Positions 30,001 to 38,645 of a stretch of DNA of 64,000 nt are shown here, one piece after another (the first letter of the stretch is position 1; each line of letters starts with the position of its first letter). The notes beneath the pieces were generated by a model, which did no database searches, was not told where the DNA came from, and saw only the letters and a list, made by a program, of their open reading frames with translations. Origin of the DNA: Globisporangium splendens (Eukaryota; Oomycota; Peronosporomycetes; Pythiales; Pythiaceae); assembly GCA_006386115.1 (NCBI GenBank), contig VFIW01000077.1, positions 157,626 to 221,625 of the forward strand, in the 5' to 3' direction. Both the position numbers and the translations under genes were made by a program.

Positions 30001-30839
30001 TTCATACGGTTGTCCTTACACGCCATGAGCTCTTGGTACGTCTTTCCGATGAGCTTCGCCACAAAGAAGCTGGCGAGCATCGAGATGCCGATGACACTGA
30101 GCCCAGCAAACGCCGCCAGACCGACGACGGCATACAGCATGTAGATGACGACGGCAATCTGGAGTGGCATGATCCAGAGATCGTTTAGCTGGTACGCAGC
30201 CGATAAGATACTGTCAACGTCGGACGTGTACAGGTTCGAGATGTCAACGGTCTTGGCAGCACTCTTGCTCTTCAGGCTTCTTCGAATAGCTTTGCGGAAA
30301 AGCAGCGACTTCAACGCCACCGTCAGCCGAAGCGCGAGCAACTCGAGGTAGTATCCCATCTGCGCGATCACAATCGAGTTGATGAGCCGCGACGCAAAGA
30401 AGACGCCGAGCCACACCGTCAAATCTTCGACGTCAATTTCTGGTGCCGTGAACGCGTCGATCACGTGATGCAGCACTGCTGGCGCAAATACAGCACACGC
30501 GGCCGAGAAAAACGCCGCAAGTCCACACAGCACGAACGGAAAGCCGTACGTGGACGCAAGCGCCTTGGTGATCGATCCGTTGTGCTTGTCATACTGGGTC
30601 TTGTACTTCGCGTACGCAGTGGACGACTCGTTCTCGCTAGTGAGCTCCCACAAGTCTTCAATATTCAGCTGTCGCTGGTTGCCAAGTCGGAACAAAGGGT
30701 TCGCGAACGAAAACAGCATCCGCGAGAGAAAGGACGCATCGCTGGGTCCACCCTTGATGGTCGGACCATTTCCGTTGCCACGAAGGGATCCGTAGCCGTT
30801 GTCGGTCGGTGCTTGCAGCAACGAGGTGCTACTGCTCAT
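27054..30839 (-). CDS. ABCC/MRP-type ABC transporter, paralogue 3
   Basis: The 1261-residue full transporter has NBD1 Walker A GAVGAGKSS, signature LSGGQKARV and DSPLAAVD, and NBD2 identical over the last 240 residues to paralogues 1 and 4. The linker between NBD1 and TMD2 (about residues 655-700) is the most divergent part and carries a cysteine-containing SSCSVVKEA stretch absent from the siblings. The start aligns with the paralogues and follows a promoter motif. The 3' flank is the probable source of the fragment at 9094-9480. Confidence 0.94.
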   Translation of the reverse strand: MSSSTSLLQAPTDNGYGSLRGNGNGPTIKGGPSDASFLSRMLFSFANPLFRLGNQRQLNIEDLWELTSENESSTAYAKYKTQYDKHNGSITKALASTYGFPFVLCGLAAFFSAACAVFAPAVLHHVIDAFTAPEIDVEDLTVWLGVFFASRLINSIVIAQMGYYLELLALRLTVALKSLLFRKAIRRSLKSKSAAKTVDISNLYTSDVDSILSAAYQLNDLWIMPLQIAVVIYMLYAVVGLAAFAGLSVIGISMLASFFVAKLIGKTYQELMACKDNRMKTIKEVFGAIQIVKLNAWESQFADKIQRQRKLELSALVKLLYWVSASVFILWTSPIFVSIVSFAVYALVMDQALTAAKVFTAIALFNAIRDPLRDFPGVIQTCIRAKVSLTRMREYLELDEYDTKNIARSEEPGKPYGTAITVENGSFGWSKDTPILRNVNLEVENGDLVVVHGAVGAGKSSLCSALLGEMDKISGCVFVRGRVAYYSQQTWIQNMTIRENILFGNSYNHERYQKVLDACGLFPDLAEFPGGDATEIGQKGINLSGGQKARVGLARACYSDADVFILDSPLAAVDAVVQSEIFKKCICGLLADKTVVLVTHSPDIIASDAVNYKVLVDNGQLTGERHNVVNPRSSYALSNPSSCSVVKEAAYALETDLAGKAAKTDAGRLVDDEVRVDGRVSKRVFLEYINAAGGWKVCFLLVLVQTLWQSLQIGSDLWLSHWTGQKNAALNIGATEYNMTIYALLSGGSALMVLARTIVVAIGGLHASRHFFDRMTSALLKAPLRFFDMNPIGRIVNRFSDDVSVIDFDLQFSFGSLSVRLFFTVFQLATAVYMVSYLGFLILPLIFIYINVVQFYLAPSREVSRLMKTTASPVLSHVSESEEGVAIIRAFGSEYIERAFAENFRRVDENNKVRFVLNVVRQWFQLRMQLLGCGVVVVVVSSLVYLRDFLSPGLVGLAFSYALGVDGRLSTLVQAWSWVEIEMVSPERILEYVTVPAEGSKQPLVIEPSLEWPQHGTIKFENVVFSYKEGAPAVLKGLSFDIKNNEKIGIVGRTGAGKSSLTMALFRINELDAGRILIDGEDISTMPLRSLRSKLSIIPQSPVLFKGTLRAYMDPFDEFTDAEIWSAFEKVEMKEQIGSLENQLSYELSENGENFSVGERQMLCMARALLTQTRIVVMDEATASIDHATEKKLQTMIDRDFKDATVLTIAHRLATVLDSDRIMVLSDGNVVEFDSANNLVQNPKGVFYELAREGGYLDRLL

Positions 30840-30886
30840 GGTGCCTGGTGCGTTCTTGTTTCCCCACTGGCCACTTGATGAAAGCA

Positions 30887-30906
30887 GAGCAAATTAAAGA
30901 ATGAGG
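30887..30906 (-). promoter_or_regulatory. Core promoter of ABCC paralogue 3
   Basis: The minus strand reads CCTCATTCTTTAATTTGCTC, about 50-65 bases before the ATG; it differs from that of paralogue 5 at only a few positions. Confidence 0.75.
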
Positions 30907-31351
30907 TGAGAGGTCATAATCACCACTTGCGCCAGTTGCAAGGAAACGGAAATGGACGCGTCTGGTGGCGCTCGTCAAGTCGTTTAACTTACTGCTGAGA
31001 TGGGGACTTCAGTTCCCACCACAAATGAGATTAAGCCAGCCAATCAGAGCGCTGCACGTCTATTTTGGTGGTAAGATCTTCATTCCTGTACCATCATTCC
31101 GCATTTTGGACCCGTCTGTGCACGATCGAATCGCTGACTCATCATCCTCACTGGACCTCTTGATGAGTGTGTGTCAGCAACAAACGCAGACATGGCGAAC
31201 AGGACACCGCAAGAAGGACAAACACACGCAGACTATGATCCCTACAGCTGACAGAACTCAGCTCAACTGTGCACGATGTATCCGGAGGAGCACGAAACAA
31301 CATCAACGTTCCAACATCAAATCTATTCTCCCGCACACACTTGCAGCAAGT
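30907..31351. other. Spacer between ABCC paralogues 3 and 4
   Basis: No gene seen; the plus-strand open frame crossing it is an extension of an antisense shadow of the ABC gene. Confidence 0.5.
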
Positions 31352-34300
31352 CTAAAGCAAACGATCCAAGTACCCGCCTTCTCTCGCCAACTCGTAAAAC
31401 ACACCCTTCGGGTTCTGCACCAAATTATTCGCCGAATCAAACTCCACCACATTCCCGTCGCTCAACACCATAATGCGGTCCGAGTCCAACACGGTCGCCA
31501 GACGATGAGCGATCGTCAGCACCGTCGCGTCCTTGAAGTCACGATCGATCATCGTCTGCAACTTCTTCTCCGTCGCATGGTCGATCGACGCCGTCGCCTC
31601 ATCCATCACCACAATGCGAGTCTGCGTCAACAACGCACGAGCCATGCACAGCATCTGACGCTCGCCCACACTGAAGTTCTCACCATTCTCGCTCAACTCG
31701 TACGACAACTGGTTCTCCAACGAACCGATCTGTTCCTTCATCTCGACCTTTTCGAACGCCGACCAGATCTCTGCGTCCGTGAACTCATCGAACGGGTCCA
31801 TGTAGGCACGCAGGGTTCCTTTGAACAAGACTGGCGATTGAGGGATGATCGACAACTTGGAGCGCAAAGAACGCAGAGGCATGGTCGAGATGTCTTCGCC
31901 GTCGATCAGGATACGACCAGCATCCAACTCATTGATTCGGAAGAGTGCCATGGTGAGACTGGACTTGCCAGCACCAGTTCGACCGACGATACCGATCTTC
32001 TCGTTGTTCTTGATATCGAACGATAGTCCCTTGAGCACAGCTGGAGCACCTTCCTTGTAGCTGAACACGACGTTTTCAAACTTGATTGAACCTTGGTGAG
32101 GCCATTGTGTAGCCGGTTCAATGACTAACACATTTTTCGCACCCTCAGCAGGAATCGCGGCGTACTCCAAGATACGCTCCGGACTGACCATAGATATTTC
32201 GACCCACGACCACATTTGAACCAATCCGGAAAGACGGCCATCAACGCTGAGCGCGTAGCTGAACGCGAGACCAACAAGACCAGGCGACAAGAAAGCATGA
32301 AGGTACACCAATGACGACACAACTAGAATCACGACACCACATCCGAGCAGCTGCATGCGTAATTGAAACCATTGCCTTCCCACAGCGAGAACGTACCACA
32401 CCTTGTTGCACAAATCGATGCGCTCAAAGTTTGTTGCGAGTGCTCGTTGCACGTACTCGGGACCAAACGCGCGAATATGAAGAACACCTTCTTCCGTCTC
32501 CGTGACATGACTCAGCACTGGCGACGCGGCAACTTTCCACAGCCGAGAGATCTCGCGCGACGGCGCCAGATAAAAGTTGGCCACTTTGACGTACATGTAG
32601 ACAAGGGGAACGATCATGACCCCCAAGAAACTCACAGTGTACACTGCTGTCGCGAGCTGGAACACCGTGAAGAAAAAACCACCGAGCACCGAGCCGAACG
32701 CAAAGGGAAGATTGAAATCCACCGTGGAGACATCGTCACTGTACCGATTCACAATGCGGCCGATCGGATTCGCGTCAAAGAATCGCAATGGAGCGTGCAG
32801 CAATGCATGCGTCATCATCTCAAAGAGCTGACGCGAGGCGCGGAGCCCCACGAACGCGACCGTGAGCGTGCGAACGAGCACCATCAACGCGCTCCCAGCA
32901 CCCAGCAAAGTGTAAATTGTCATGTTGTGTTCGGTTTCGGCCTCGTTGTACACCCCAAGCGTTTGCCCCGTCCAGTGGCTGAGCCAAAGGTCGCTGCCGA
33001 TCTGGAATCCTTGCCACAAAACCTGTACGATGATGAGAAAGAGACACACGTTCAACCCGCCAATGGCCTGGAAGTATTGCAAGAACACGCTTTTCGCGAC
33101 CCGACCTTCTTCGCGTTCTTCGTCCTCCACCAGCTTGCCGGCCTGTGTCATCCTGGCTTTGCGTTCCTCGGTCTCTTCCTGCTCGTGAGCTTGCTTCACT
33201 TTCCGCGGCGACAACTTAGGCTCAAAGCAGTGGCGCGGCTTTACAGCGTCTTCCCTGACGCCAGTGAGCTCGCCGTCTCGGACCAGAATCTTGTAGTTGG
33301 CAGCTTCCGATGCGATGATGTCGGGGCTGTGGGTCACCAAGATGATCGTCTTGTGCTCCAGCAGACCACAAATACACTTGCCAAAGATCTCGCTTTGCAC
33401 CACGGCGTCCACTGCTGCCAGTGGCGAGTCAAGGATAAACACGTCTGCATCCGAGTAGCACGCTCGCGCGAGGCACACGCGCGCTTTCTGGCCACCCGAG
33501 AGGTTGACGCCTTTCTGGCCGATCTCCGTCGCGTCGCCACCAGGAAAGTGCGCTAAATCAGTCACTAATCCGCACGCGTCCAGCACTTTCTGGTACCTTT
33601 GGTGGTCGTAGCTGTTGCCAAACAAAATGTTTTCTCGAATTGTCGCATTCTGGATCCACGTCTGCTGTGAGTAATAGGCGACGCGACCACGCACAAAGAC
33701 ATTTCCTGAGATCTTTTCCATTTCCCCGAGCAGCGCCGAGCAAAGCGACGATTTCCCAGCGCCAACCGTTCCATGCACGACCAGCAGATCTCCTTTCTTG
33801 GCCTGCAAATTCACGTTTTTCAGGATCGGGGACTCGAGTGTCCACCCAAACGATCCATTCTCTACAGCAACGACGACGTCTTGCGGCTGCTGAGGATCGT
33901 CACGAACGACGTTGTCCGATCTGAACTCATCTAGCGCCAAGAACTCGCCCATGCGCTTGAGCGAGACCTGCGCCTGGATGCATGTCTGGATGACGTTCGG
34001 CAGATCGCGCAGCGGATCGCGAATCGCATTGAAGAGCGCGATCGCAGTGAACACTTTGGCTGCCGTCAGCGTCTGGTCCATCACGAGCGAGTACACTGCG
34101 AAGGAGACCGCCGAGACGAAAATCGGTGAAGTCCAGAGCACAAAGACCGACGCCGAGTTCAGAAACATGTACTTTGCGACGGCTTGGAGCTCGAATTTGC
34201 GCAGCACGTCGATCTTCTTCGCGAACTGCGGCTCCCACGCATTGAACTTCACGATCTGGATCGCGCCGAACACCTCTTTAATGGTCTTCATGCGCTCGTC

Positions 34301-35137
34301 CTTGCGCGCCATGATGTCCTTGAACGCTTTGCCCGTGAGCATCGCGACCACGAAACTCGTGAGCATCGTCACCCCGATGACGGCGAGTCCAGCGAACGCC
34401 GCAAGCCCGATCACGTCGTACAGCATGTACACGACGATCACGATCTGCAGTGGCAGAATCCAGAGACTGTTGATCTGGAACGCGGCCCACAGGACGTTGG
34501 TCACGTCGGACGTGTACAAGTTGGAGATGTCGACGGCGTCCTTGTTCTTCTTGCTCTGCGCGAGATTGCGTCGGATGGATTTCTGGAACAGCAGCGACTT
34601 GAGCGCCTGCGTCAGGCGGAGCGCAAAGAGCTCCAGGTAGAAGCTCATTTGCGCCGCGACAATCGCATTCGCGATGCGCGACACAAAGAAGGCGCCGAGC
34701 CAGAGCGTGAGGTCGTTAAAGTCGATCTCGGGCGACGTGAACGCATCGACGACGTGGTGCAGCACTTGTGGCGCAAACACGGCGCACGCGGATGAAAACA
34801 GCGCGCCAAAGCCGCACACCACGAACGGGAGGCCGTACGTGGCGACCATGGCTCTGGCAATCGAGCCGTTGTGCTTGTCAAACTGGGTCTTGTACGAGGC
34901 GTACGCCATGGCCGTGACGTTCTCGCCCTCGAGCTCGTACAGGTCCGAGAGGTTGAGCTGCCGTTCGTTGCCGATCTGGAAGAGCGGGTTCGCGAACGAG
35001 AACAGCATGCGCGATACGAACGACGCGTCGCTGACCGGGTGGTGAGGACGTCCATGCTGCTTGGGCGGAGACGCGGCAGCGAACGATCCGTAGCCATCGC
35101 TGCGTCTGTCGACAGGCTGCAGACGCGAGCGACTCAT
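31352..35137 (-). CDS. ABCC/MRP-type ABC transporter, paralogue 4
   Basis: This 1261-residue transporter has NBD1 Walker A GTVGAGKSS, signature LSGGQKARV and DSPLAAVD, and NBD2 as in the siblings. Its NBD2 tract and the 30 bases upstream match paralogue 2 almost exactly, and about 10 bases after the stop are also shared with that gene, suggesting recent conversion between 2 and 4. A weak promoter candidate (CCTCACGTACTGTACGCGCC on the minus strand near 35178-35197) lies at the right distance but lacks the ATTTGC core of the siblings. Confidence 0.94.
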   Translation of the reverse strand: MSRSRLQPVDRRSDGYGSFAAASPPKQHGRPHHPVSDASFVSRMLFSFANPLFQIGNERQLNLSDLYELEGENVTAMAYASYKTQFDKHNGSIARAMVATYGLPFVVCGFGALFSSACAVFAPQVLHHVVDAFTSPEIDFNDLTLWLGAFFVSRIANAIVAAQMSFYLELFALRLTQALKSLLFQKSIRRNLAQSKKNKDAVDISNLYTSDVTNVLWAAFQINSLWILPLQIVIVVYMLYDVIGLAAFAGLAVIGVTMLTSFVVAMLTGKAFKDIMARKDERMKTIKEVFGAIQIVKFNAWEPQFAKKIDVLRKFELQAVAKYMFLNSASVFVLWTSPIFVSAVSFAVYSLVMDQTLTAAKVFTAIALFNAIRDPLRDLPNVIQTCIQAQVSLKRMGEFLALDEFRSDNVVRDDPQQPQDVVVAVENGSFGWTLESPILKNVNLQAKKGDLLVVHGTVGAGKSSLCSALLGEMEKISGNVFVRGRVAYYSQQTWIQNATIRENILFGNSYDHQRYQKVLDACGLVTDLAHFPGGDATEIGQKGVNLSGGQKARVCLARACYSDADVFILDSPLAAVDAVVQSEIFGKCICGLLEHKTIILVTHSPDIIASEAANYKILVRDGELTGVREDAVKPRHCFEPKLSPRKVKQAHEQEETEERKARMTQAGKLVEDEEREEGRVAKSVFLQYFQAIGGLNVCLFLIIVQVLWQGFQIGSDLWLSHWTGQTLGVYNEAETEHNMTIYTLLGAGSALMVLVRTLTVAFVGLRASRQLFEMMTHALLHAPLRFFDANPIGRIVNRYSDDVSTVDFNLPFAFGSVLGGFFFTVFQLATAVYTVSFLGVMIVPLVYMYVKVANFYLAPSREISRLWKVAASPVLSHVTETEEGVLHIRAFGPEYVQRALATNFERIDLCNKVWYVLAVGRQWFQLRMQLLGCGVVILVVSSLVYLHAFLSPGLVGLAFSYALSVDGRLSGLVQMWSWVEISMVSPERILEYAAIPAEGAKNVLVIEPATQWPHQGSIKFENVVFSYKEGAPAVLKGLSFDIKNNEKIGIVGRTGAGKSSLTMALFRINELDAGRILIDGEDISTMPLRSLRSKLSIIPQSPVLFKGTLRAYMDPFDEFTDAEIWSAFEKVEMKEQIGSLENQLSYELSENGENFSVGERQMLCMARALLTQTRIVVMDEATASIDHATEKKLQTMIDRDFKDATVLTIAHRLATVLDSDRIMVLSDGNVVEFDSANNLVQNPKGVFYELAREGGYLDRLL

Positions 35138-36407
35138 GGTGTCCGTGCCCTTTGCCTGCTTGTCTGCGTATGGGGGGGCGCGTACAGTACGTGAGGCGCA
35201 GCTACTGGTGGAGGCGTTGGCCGCACAGCAGCCGCATCCTTTCTTCTTCCTTCATGTCCGTCGTGGCGCAACACACACCCACTCATCATCTCATCACCAA
35301 AAGCGTCATGGCAGCCGCCAATCAGATGCGACGGTTGTGCTTAACTGGCCAATCACGTGCGCACACTTTACAACCAGAGTATGGATGGCGTGCTATGTTC
35401 GAGCAAGGGATGAATGATCGTGGAGTGGACTGGCATGAATGGCAAGACTCATTGCAGTGTTACGGCTTCCGGAGTGCTCACTTGGAGTTCCCATTGCGTG
35501 CTTTGTCTGTGTCAATAAAGTAAGACCAAAAGATTCGAAAGAGGTTCAATTGTGTGGGCCACGTAATAAATCATGCGTACTTGATAGAGTCTTTACTGTA
35601 CTTGAAGCAAACCATCATTCGCGGGCGAAATGGGGGCATTCTGGGACATCGACTTGGGATGTTGGATCGGGGTATTGCTTTGGGACAAAGCACCATGGCT
35701 TGACCCAAAGTCGCCTTTCTGTTCAGTGGAGACCTCATGTGCTGCATCGGCGTGCGCTTTAGGTTCGTGATCAAACAAGCGATTCTCGTTGCATCCGATG
35801 ACGAGAAGAGCGCATCTTCGCGTGAAGGCTCTAGCCGACGAATGAGCCACTGTGCGTAGGAAACCGGCGGTGCTCCACCGTCGGACACGGAAGCTTCCCG
35901 CCTGTATGACTGTAGGTGTGGGCAGACAATCAGCACTGCCATCGGATCGAGAAGGGTGGAATCGCACAGTGGAAAGGGTGCTTGCACAGCAAAACAGTGA
36001 AATGCACAGAAAAAGATGTAAAACGGGGTGGATGCACAGATTTTTTGGTTGAATTGCTCAGACCACATGTGTGACACATCAAAGCAGGGACGAAGAACGA
36101 CAAGCCTCGAGTTGTATGGTCAACACAATCTTGTGTGGCCAATCATTTTCAAAAAAAAAAGCAGCAAATTTTGGCGCTGATTGACACAGAACGGATTATT
36201 TTAATGCAAACGACACGTGGGAGCCTCTTCGCCTGAACTTGAACGTCAACGTGGCAAACATGTTTCGCCGACGGCGAGCAGGGGCCGTCTGAGCTCAAAT
36301 TGAGTGATGTACTTCCCCTCGGACCCTCTCTTCCTATCAGCCAAGGGTGCGACAGGCTCCTCAGGCGCTGCAACAATGGTCGCGGAAAGCAATCCCGAGC
36401 TTGCACA
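35138..36407. other. Intergenic between the ABC tandem and the elicitin cluster
   Basis: No gene called. Two overlapping minus-strand frames near 35571-36077 (168 and 124 codons) have protein-like composition in places, but neither has a recognisable domain, a clear ATG with promoter, or a paralogue. Confidence 0.4.
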
Positions 36408-36426
36408 GTCACTTTCAAAATTCATC
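36408..36426 (+). promoter_or_regulatory. Core promoter of elicitin 1
   Basis: GTCACTTTCAAAATTCATC, initiator plus AAAATTC flanking element, 32-50 bases before the ATG. Confidence 0.6.
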
Positions 36427-36457
36427 TCAAGAACTCAAGCCCAACACCCCAGCTACC

Positions 36458-36787
36458 ATGAAGACTGCTTACGTTCTCGCAGCAGCGCTTCTCGCGTCCA
36501 TGTCGACTGCCCAAGCCATTTGTCAAGCTACTGACGGACTCTCCATTTTGCAGTGGATGCTCGCATGCGAGTCTGTCGCTGGCGACTCTGCTGCCAAGTG
36601 CGCCGACAGTGCTTGTCACGCCGCTCTCCATCGTCTCGAGGAAGAAGAAACTCGTGAATGCTGGGAGTACCTCGGCTTAGGCACGCACGAAGACTTCCGC
36701 AAGTACGAGGAGCTTGACGCCTTTTGTCACGGCGAAGGTCCCGACCCCGAAATGACGCCAACTCCTACGAACACTACGCAAGCGTAA
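36458..36787 (+). CDS. Elicitin-family secreted protein 1
   Basis: This 109-residue protein starts with a clear signal peptide (MKTAYVLAAALLASMSTAQA) and continues with one elicitin domain. The six cysteines are in canonical order (IC, AC, KC, AC, EC, FC), matching the three-disulfide fold. Elicitins are small secreted, mostly helical proteins that bind sterols and fatty acids and can trigger plant defence. The conserved start of the tail, FCHGEGPDPE, is followed by only a short Thr/Pro-rich end. It has no long stalk or GPI signal, so it is probably released. Positions that are usually Tyr in sterol-binding elicitins are partly replaced, so this is an elicitin-like (ELL-type) member rather than a classical ELI-1. 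The ATG is picked over an upstream non-ATG extension because of the signal peptide. Confidence 0.9.
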   Translation: MKTAYVLAAALLASMSTAQAICQATDGLSILQWMLACESVAGDSAAKCADSACHAALHRLEEEETRECWEYLGLGTHEDFRKYEELDAFCHGEGPDPEMTPTPTNTTQA

Positions 36788-37278
36788 CTCCTGTCTGCTC
36801 CAGTAGTGTTTGCAGCATAACGTCTCGCTACGAGAAGGATGTAGGGTGCACTAGGTGCATTCTTGGCTTAGGATGCGAGGGTATAAACAAAATGACATAC
36901 GCCACATCAAATCGGAACAAAACCGTTCTTTTGTGTATGGCGAACTGTTCTATGCATACCAACATTGACGTGTGTCAGTCGAGCACAGCAGAACAGTCCA
37001 TTAGTTTGTGTTTGCCGTTGTCCTGAGATCAGGTTCACGATTGCTCTTGCGGAGTGACCGCAAGCGCAAAATCAGTATGTGGCGATGACAATTTGACTGA
37101 TAAAGTATCAGGCTCACAAAATTACAGTATTGAATCGTGAATGCCCCGTCTTCATGACTGACTGGGTTTGGGGTATGTGTGGTTCAATGACGCTCGTGGC
37201 AATGCATCGCCGGCGGCGGACTCAGTTTGGAGGAGCGACGGTAGCCTCCCAGTGCCTTGCACTTTCTTCAACAAGACG
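36788..37278. other. Spacer between elicitins 1 and 2
   Basis: No gene seen. Confidence 0.45.
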
Positions 37279-37297
37279 CCTCACTTCTCAAGTTTTC
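37279..37297 (+). promoter_or_regulatory. Core promoter of elicitin 2
   Basis: CCTCACTTCTCAAGTTTTC, initiator plus flanking element like those of elicitins 1 and 4. Confidence 0.55.
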
Positions 37298-37339
37298 TTA
37301 ATCCCTTCACGCCCAAGCCCAACCGTCTTAATCCAAGCG

Positions 37340-37751
37340 ATGAAGTCGCCAGTCGTTGCTGCACCTGCTACCGCGCTTCTCGCCACTGAAGCGCTTTCGC
37401 AAGGAATCTGTGAACCGTCGGACGGGAACAATATCAAGACATGGATGGCATCGTGTGACGCCGTCGTCGGATCTGTCTCCAAGTGTGCCAATAACGCTTA
37501 CCACACTGCGTTGCACCACCTTGAAGAAGAGGAGACGCAACAATGCTGGGTGTACCTTGGTCTGGGCTCGCCGGCTGACTTCGTCAAGTGCAAGGCACTT
37601 GACATCTTTTGCCATGGCGAGGGACCTGACCCTGATCTTTCCTGTGCCTGCACCGGACGCATCGGTGACTCCAGAGCCTACTAATGTGACTCCAGTGCCA
37701 CTTGCTCCCCCTGTTGCGACTTCGATGCCAGCCGTCGTGAACAAGTGCTAG
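37340..37751 (+). pseudogene. Elicitin-family gene 2, frameshifted and missing a core cysteine
   Basis: The ATG frame gives a leader-like start (MKSPVVAAPATALLATEALS) and an elicitin domain up to FCHGEGPDPD, then runs out of frame into a short tail ending at 37684. A +1 frame change just after GPDPD restores a Thr/Pro/Val-rich tail that ends in VVNKC at 37751, much like the KPQC end of elicitin 4. So a frameshift (real or a sequencing error) separates domain and stalk. The fourth canonical cysteine is Tyr (KCANNAYHTAL), while an extra Cys appears where the siblings have Tyr (VKCKALD). The 2-4 disulfide of the fold is therefore lost. Either this is a decaying copy or a variant with an altered disulfide. 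Confidence 0.75.
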
Positions 37752-38593
37752 TGCTTTGCGCTTTGCTTGCCGTCGACGCTGTGTGTATCCTCTCAGTATC
37801 AGGTATCATATTGGCATCCTTCAGTAAGATGGTTGGGACTTCAGCAAATACACCAACGTCTGATCGTACAACACATTTTTCTGACTAAAGATAATTCATC
37901 AAGAACAATCAACTATTCCAAAGATCACATTCTCGCAGAGCGCCGAAAATCCTGGCTGTAAAATTGATGGGTGGTGGGCACTCTATGAGATGGTTTACTC
38001 TGTGGAGCTGCTGCACTGGAGGGAAATGCCACTGCGCCTGCGAGTTGCACGCTCAGTGTTGCCCTTCAAAGACAGAATCCAGAGGAACAGGATTCATGTG
38101 GGTGCGCATTTTGACCTCGCGTCACCTATTCCGGAGGCGATAATTGTCGTTCGTGCCTACCTGAGCAGGCTGATGAGTGTTGAATCAAATACGGGGATCG
38201 TCCTACGGATCAGTCGCAATGCAGTTGCAGTTGGCCATCCATTCGTCATCGGATATTGAAAATCGAAAACCAAAGTAGATTCGCTCAAGTCTCTCAACGG
38301 AAGACAATCGTTTCTCAGACATCGATCAATCAAGGGACAGTGCTTCAACCAATTAATCCCAAGTTTTTTCTTTTCTTTTATCGAATCAATTATTAATCCG
38401 CCGGAGTTCTTTCTCTGGCCGCAAGAAACTGATCTTGAGAGGACAGAAATGGCGCGCACTGTTTATGAAACTCCAGGTACCACTCGCCAGCGAGACGTCG
38501 AGAAAACGCAGTCGCCATCGGACAAACTCCTCTCTCACTCTTGATGTTGAGCTGTAGTGACATCAAGGTCCGTCAAAAGGCGACACACTCGTG
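37752..38593. other. Spacer upstream of the ZIP transporter gene
   Basis: No gene seen; scattered frames of 60-100 codons without domains. Confidence 0.45.
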
Positions 38594-38610
38594 CTCTCAT
38601 TTCCAAATAC
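38594..38610 (+). promoter_or_regulatory. Core promoter of the ZIP gene
   Basis: CTCTCATTTCCAAATAC contains an initiator (CTCATTTCC) with a CAAATA flanking element, 36-52 bases before the ATG at 38646. This helps choose that ATG over the upstream ATG at 38544. Confidence 0.6.
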
Positions 38611-38645
38611 GTCACCAGTCAAGTTGCACGGATTACAAGGACGGG

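Noticed and set aside
35571..36077. 168-codon minus-strand frame upstream of the elicitins
   Set aside because: A competing frame of 124 codons overlaps on the same strand and neither has a domain, promoter or clear ATG support.
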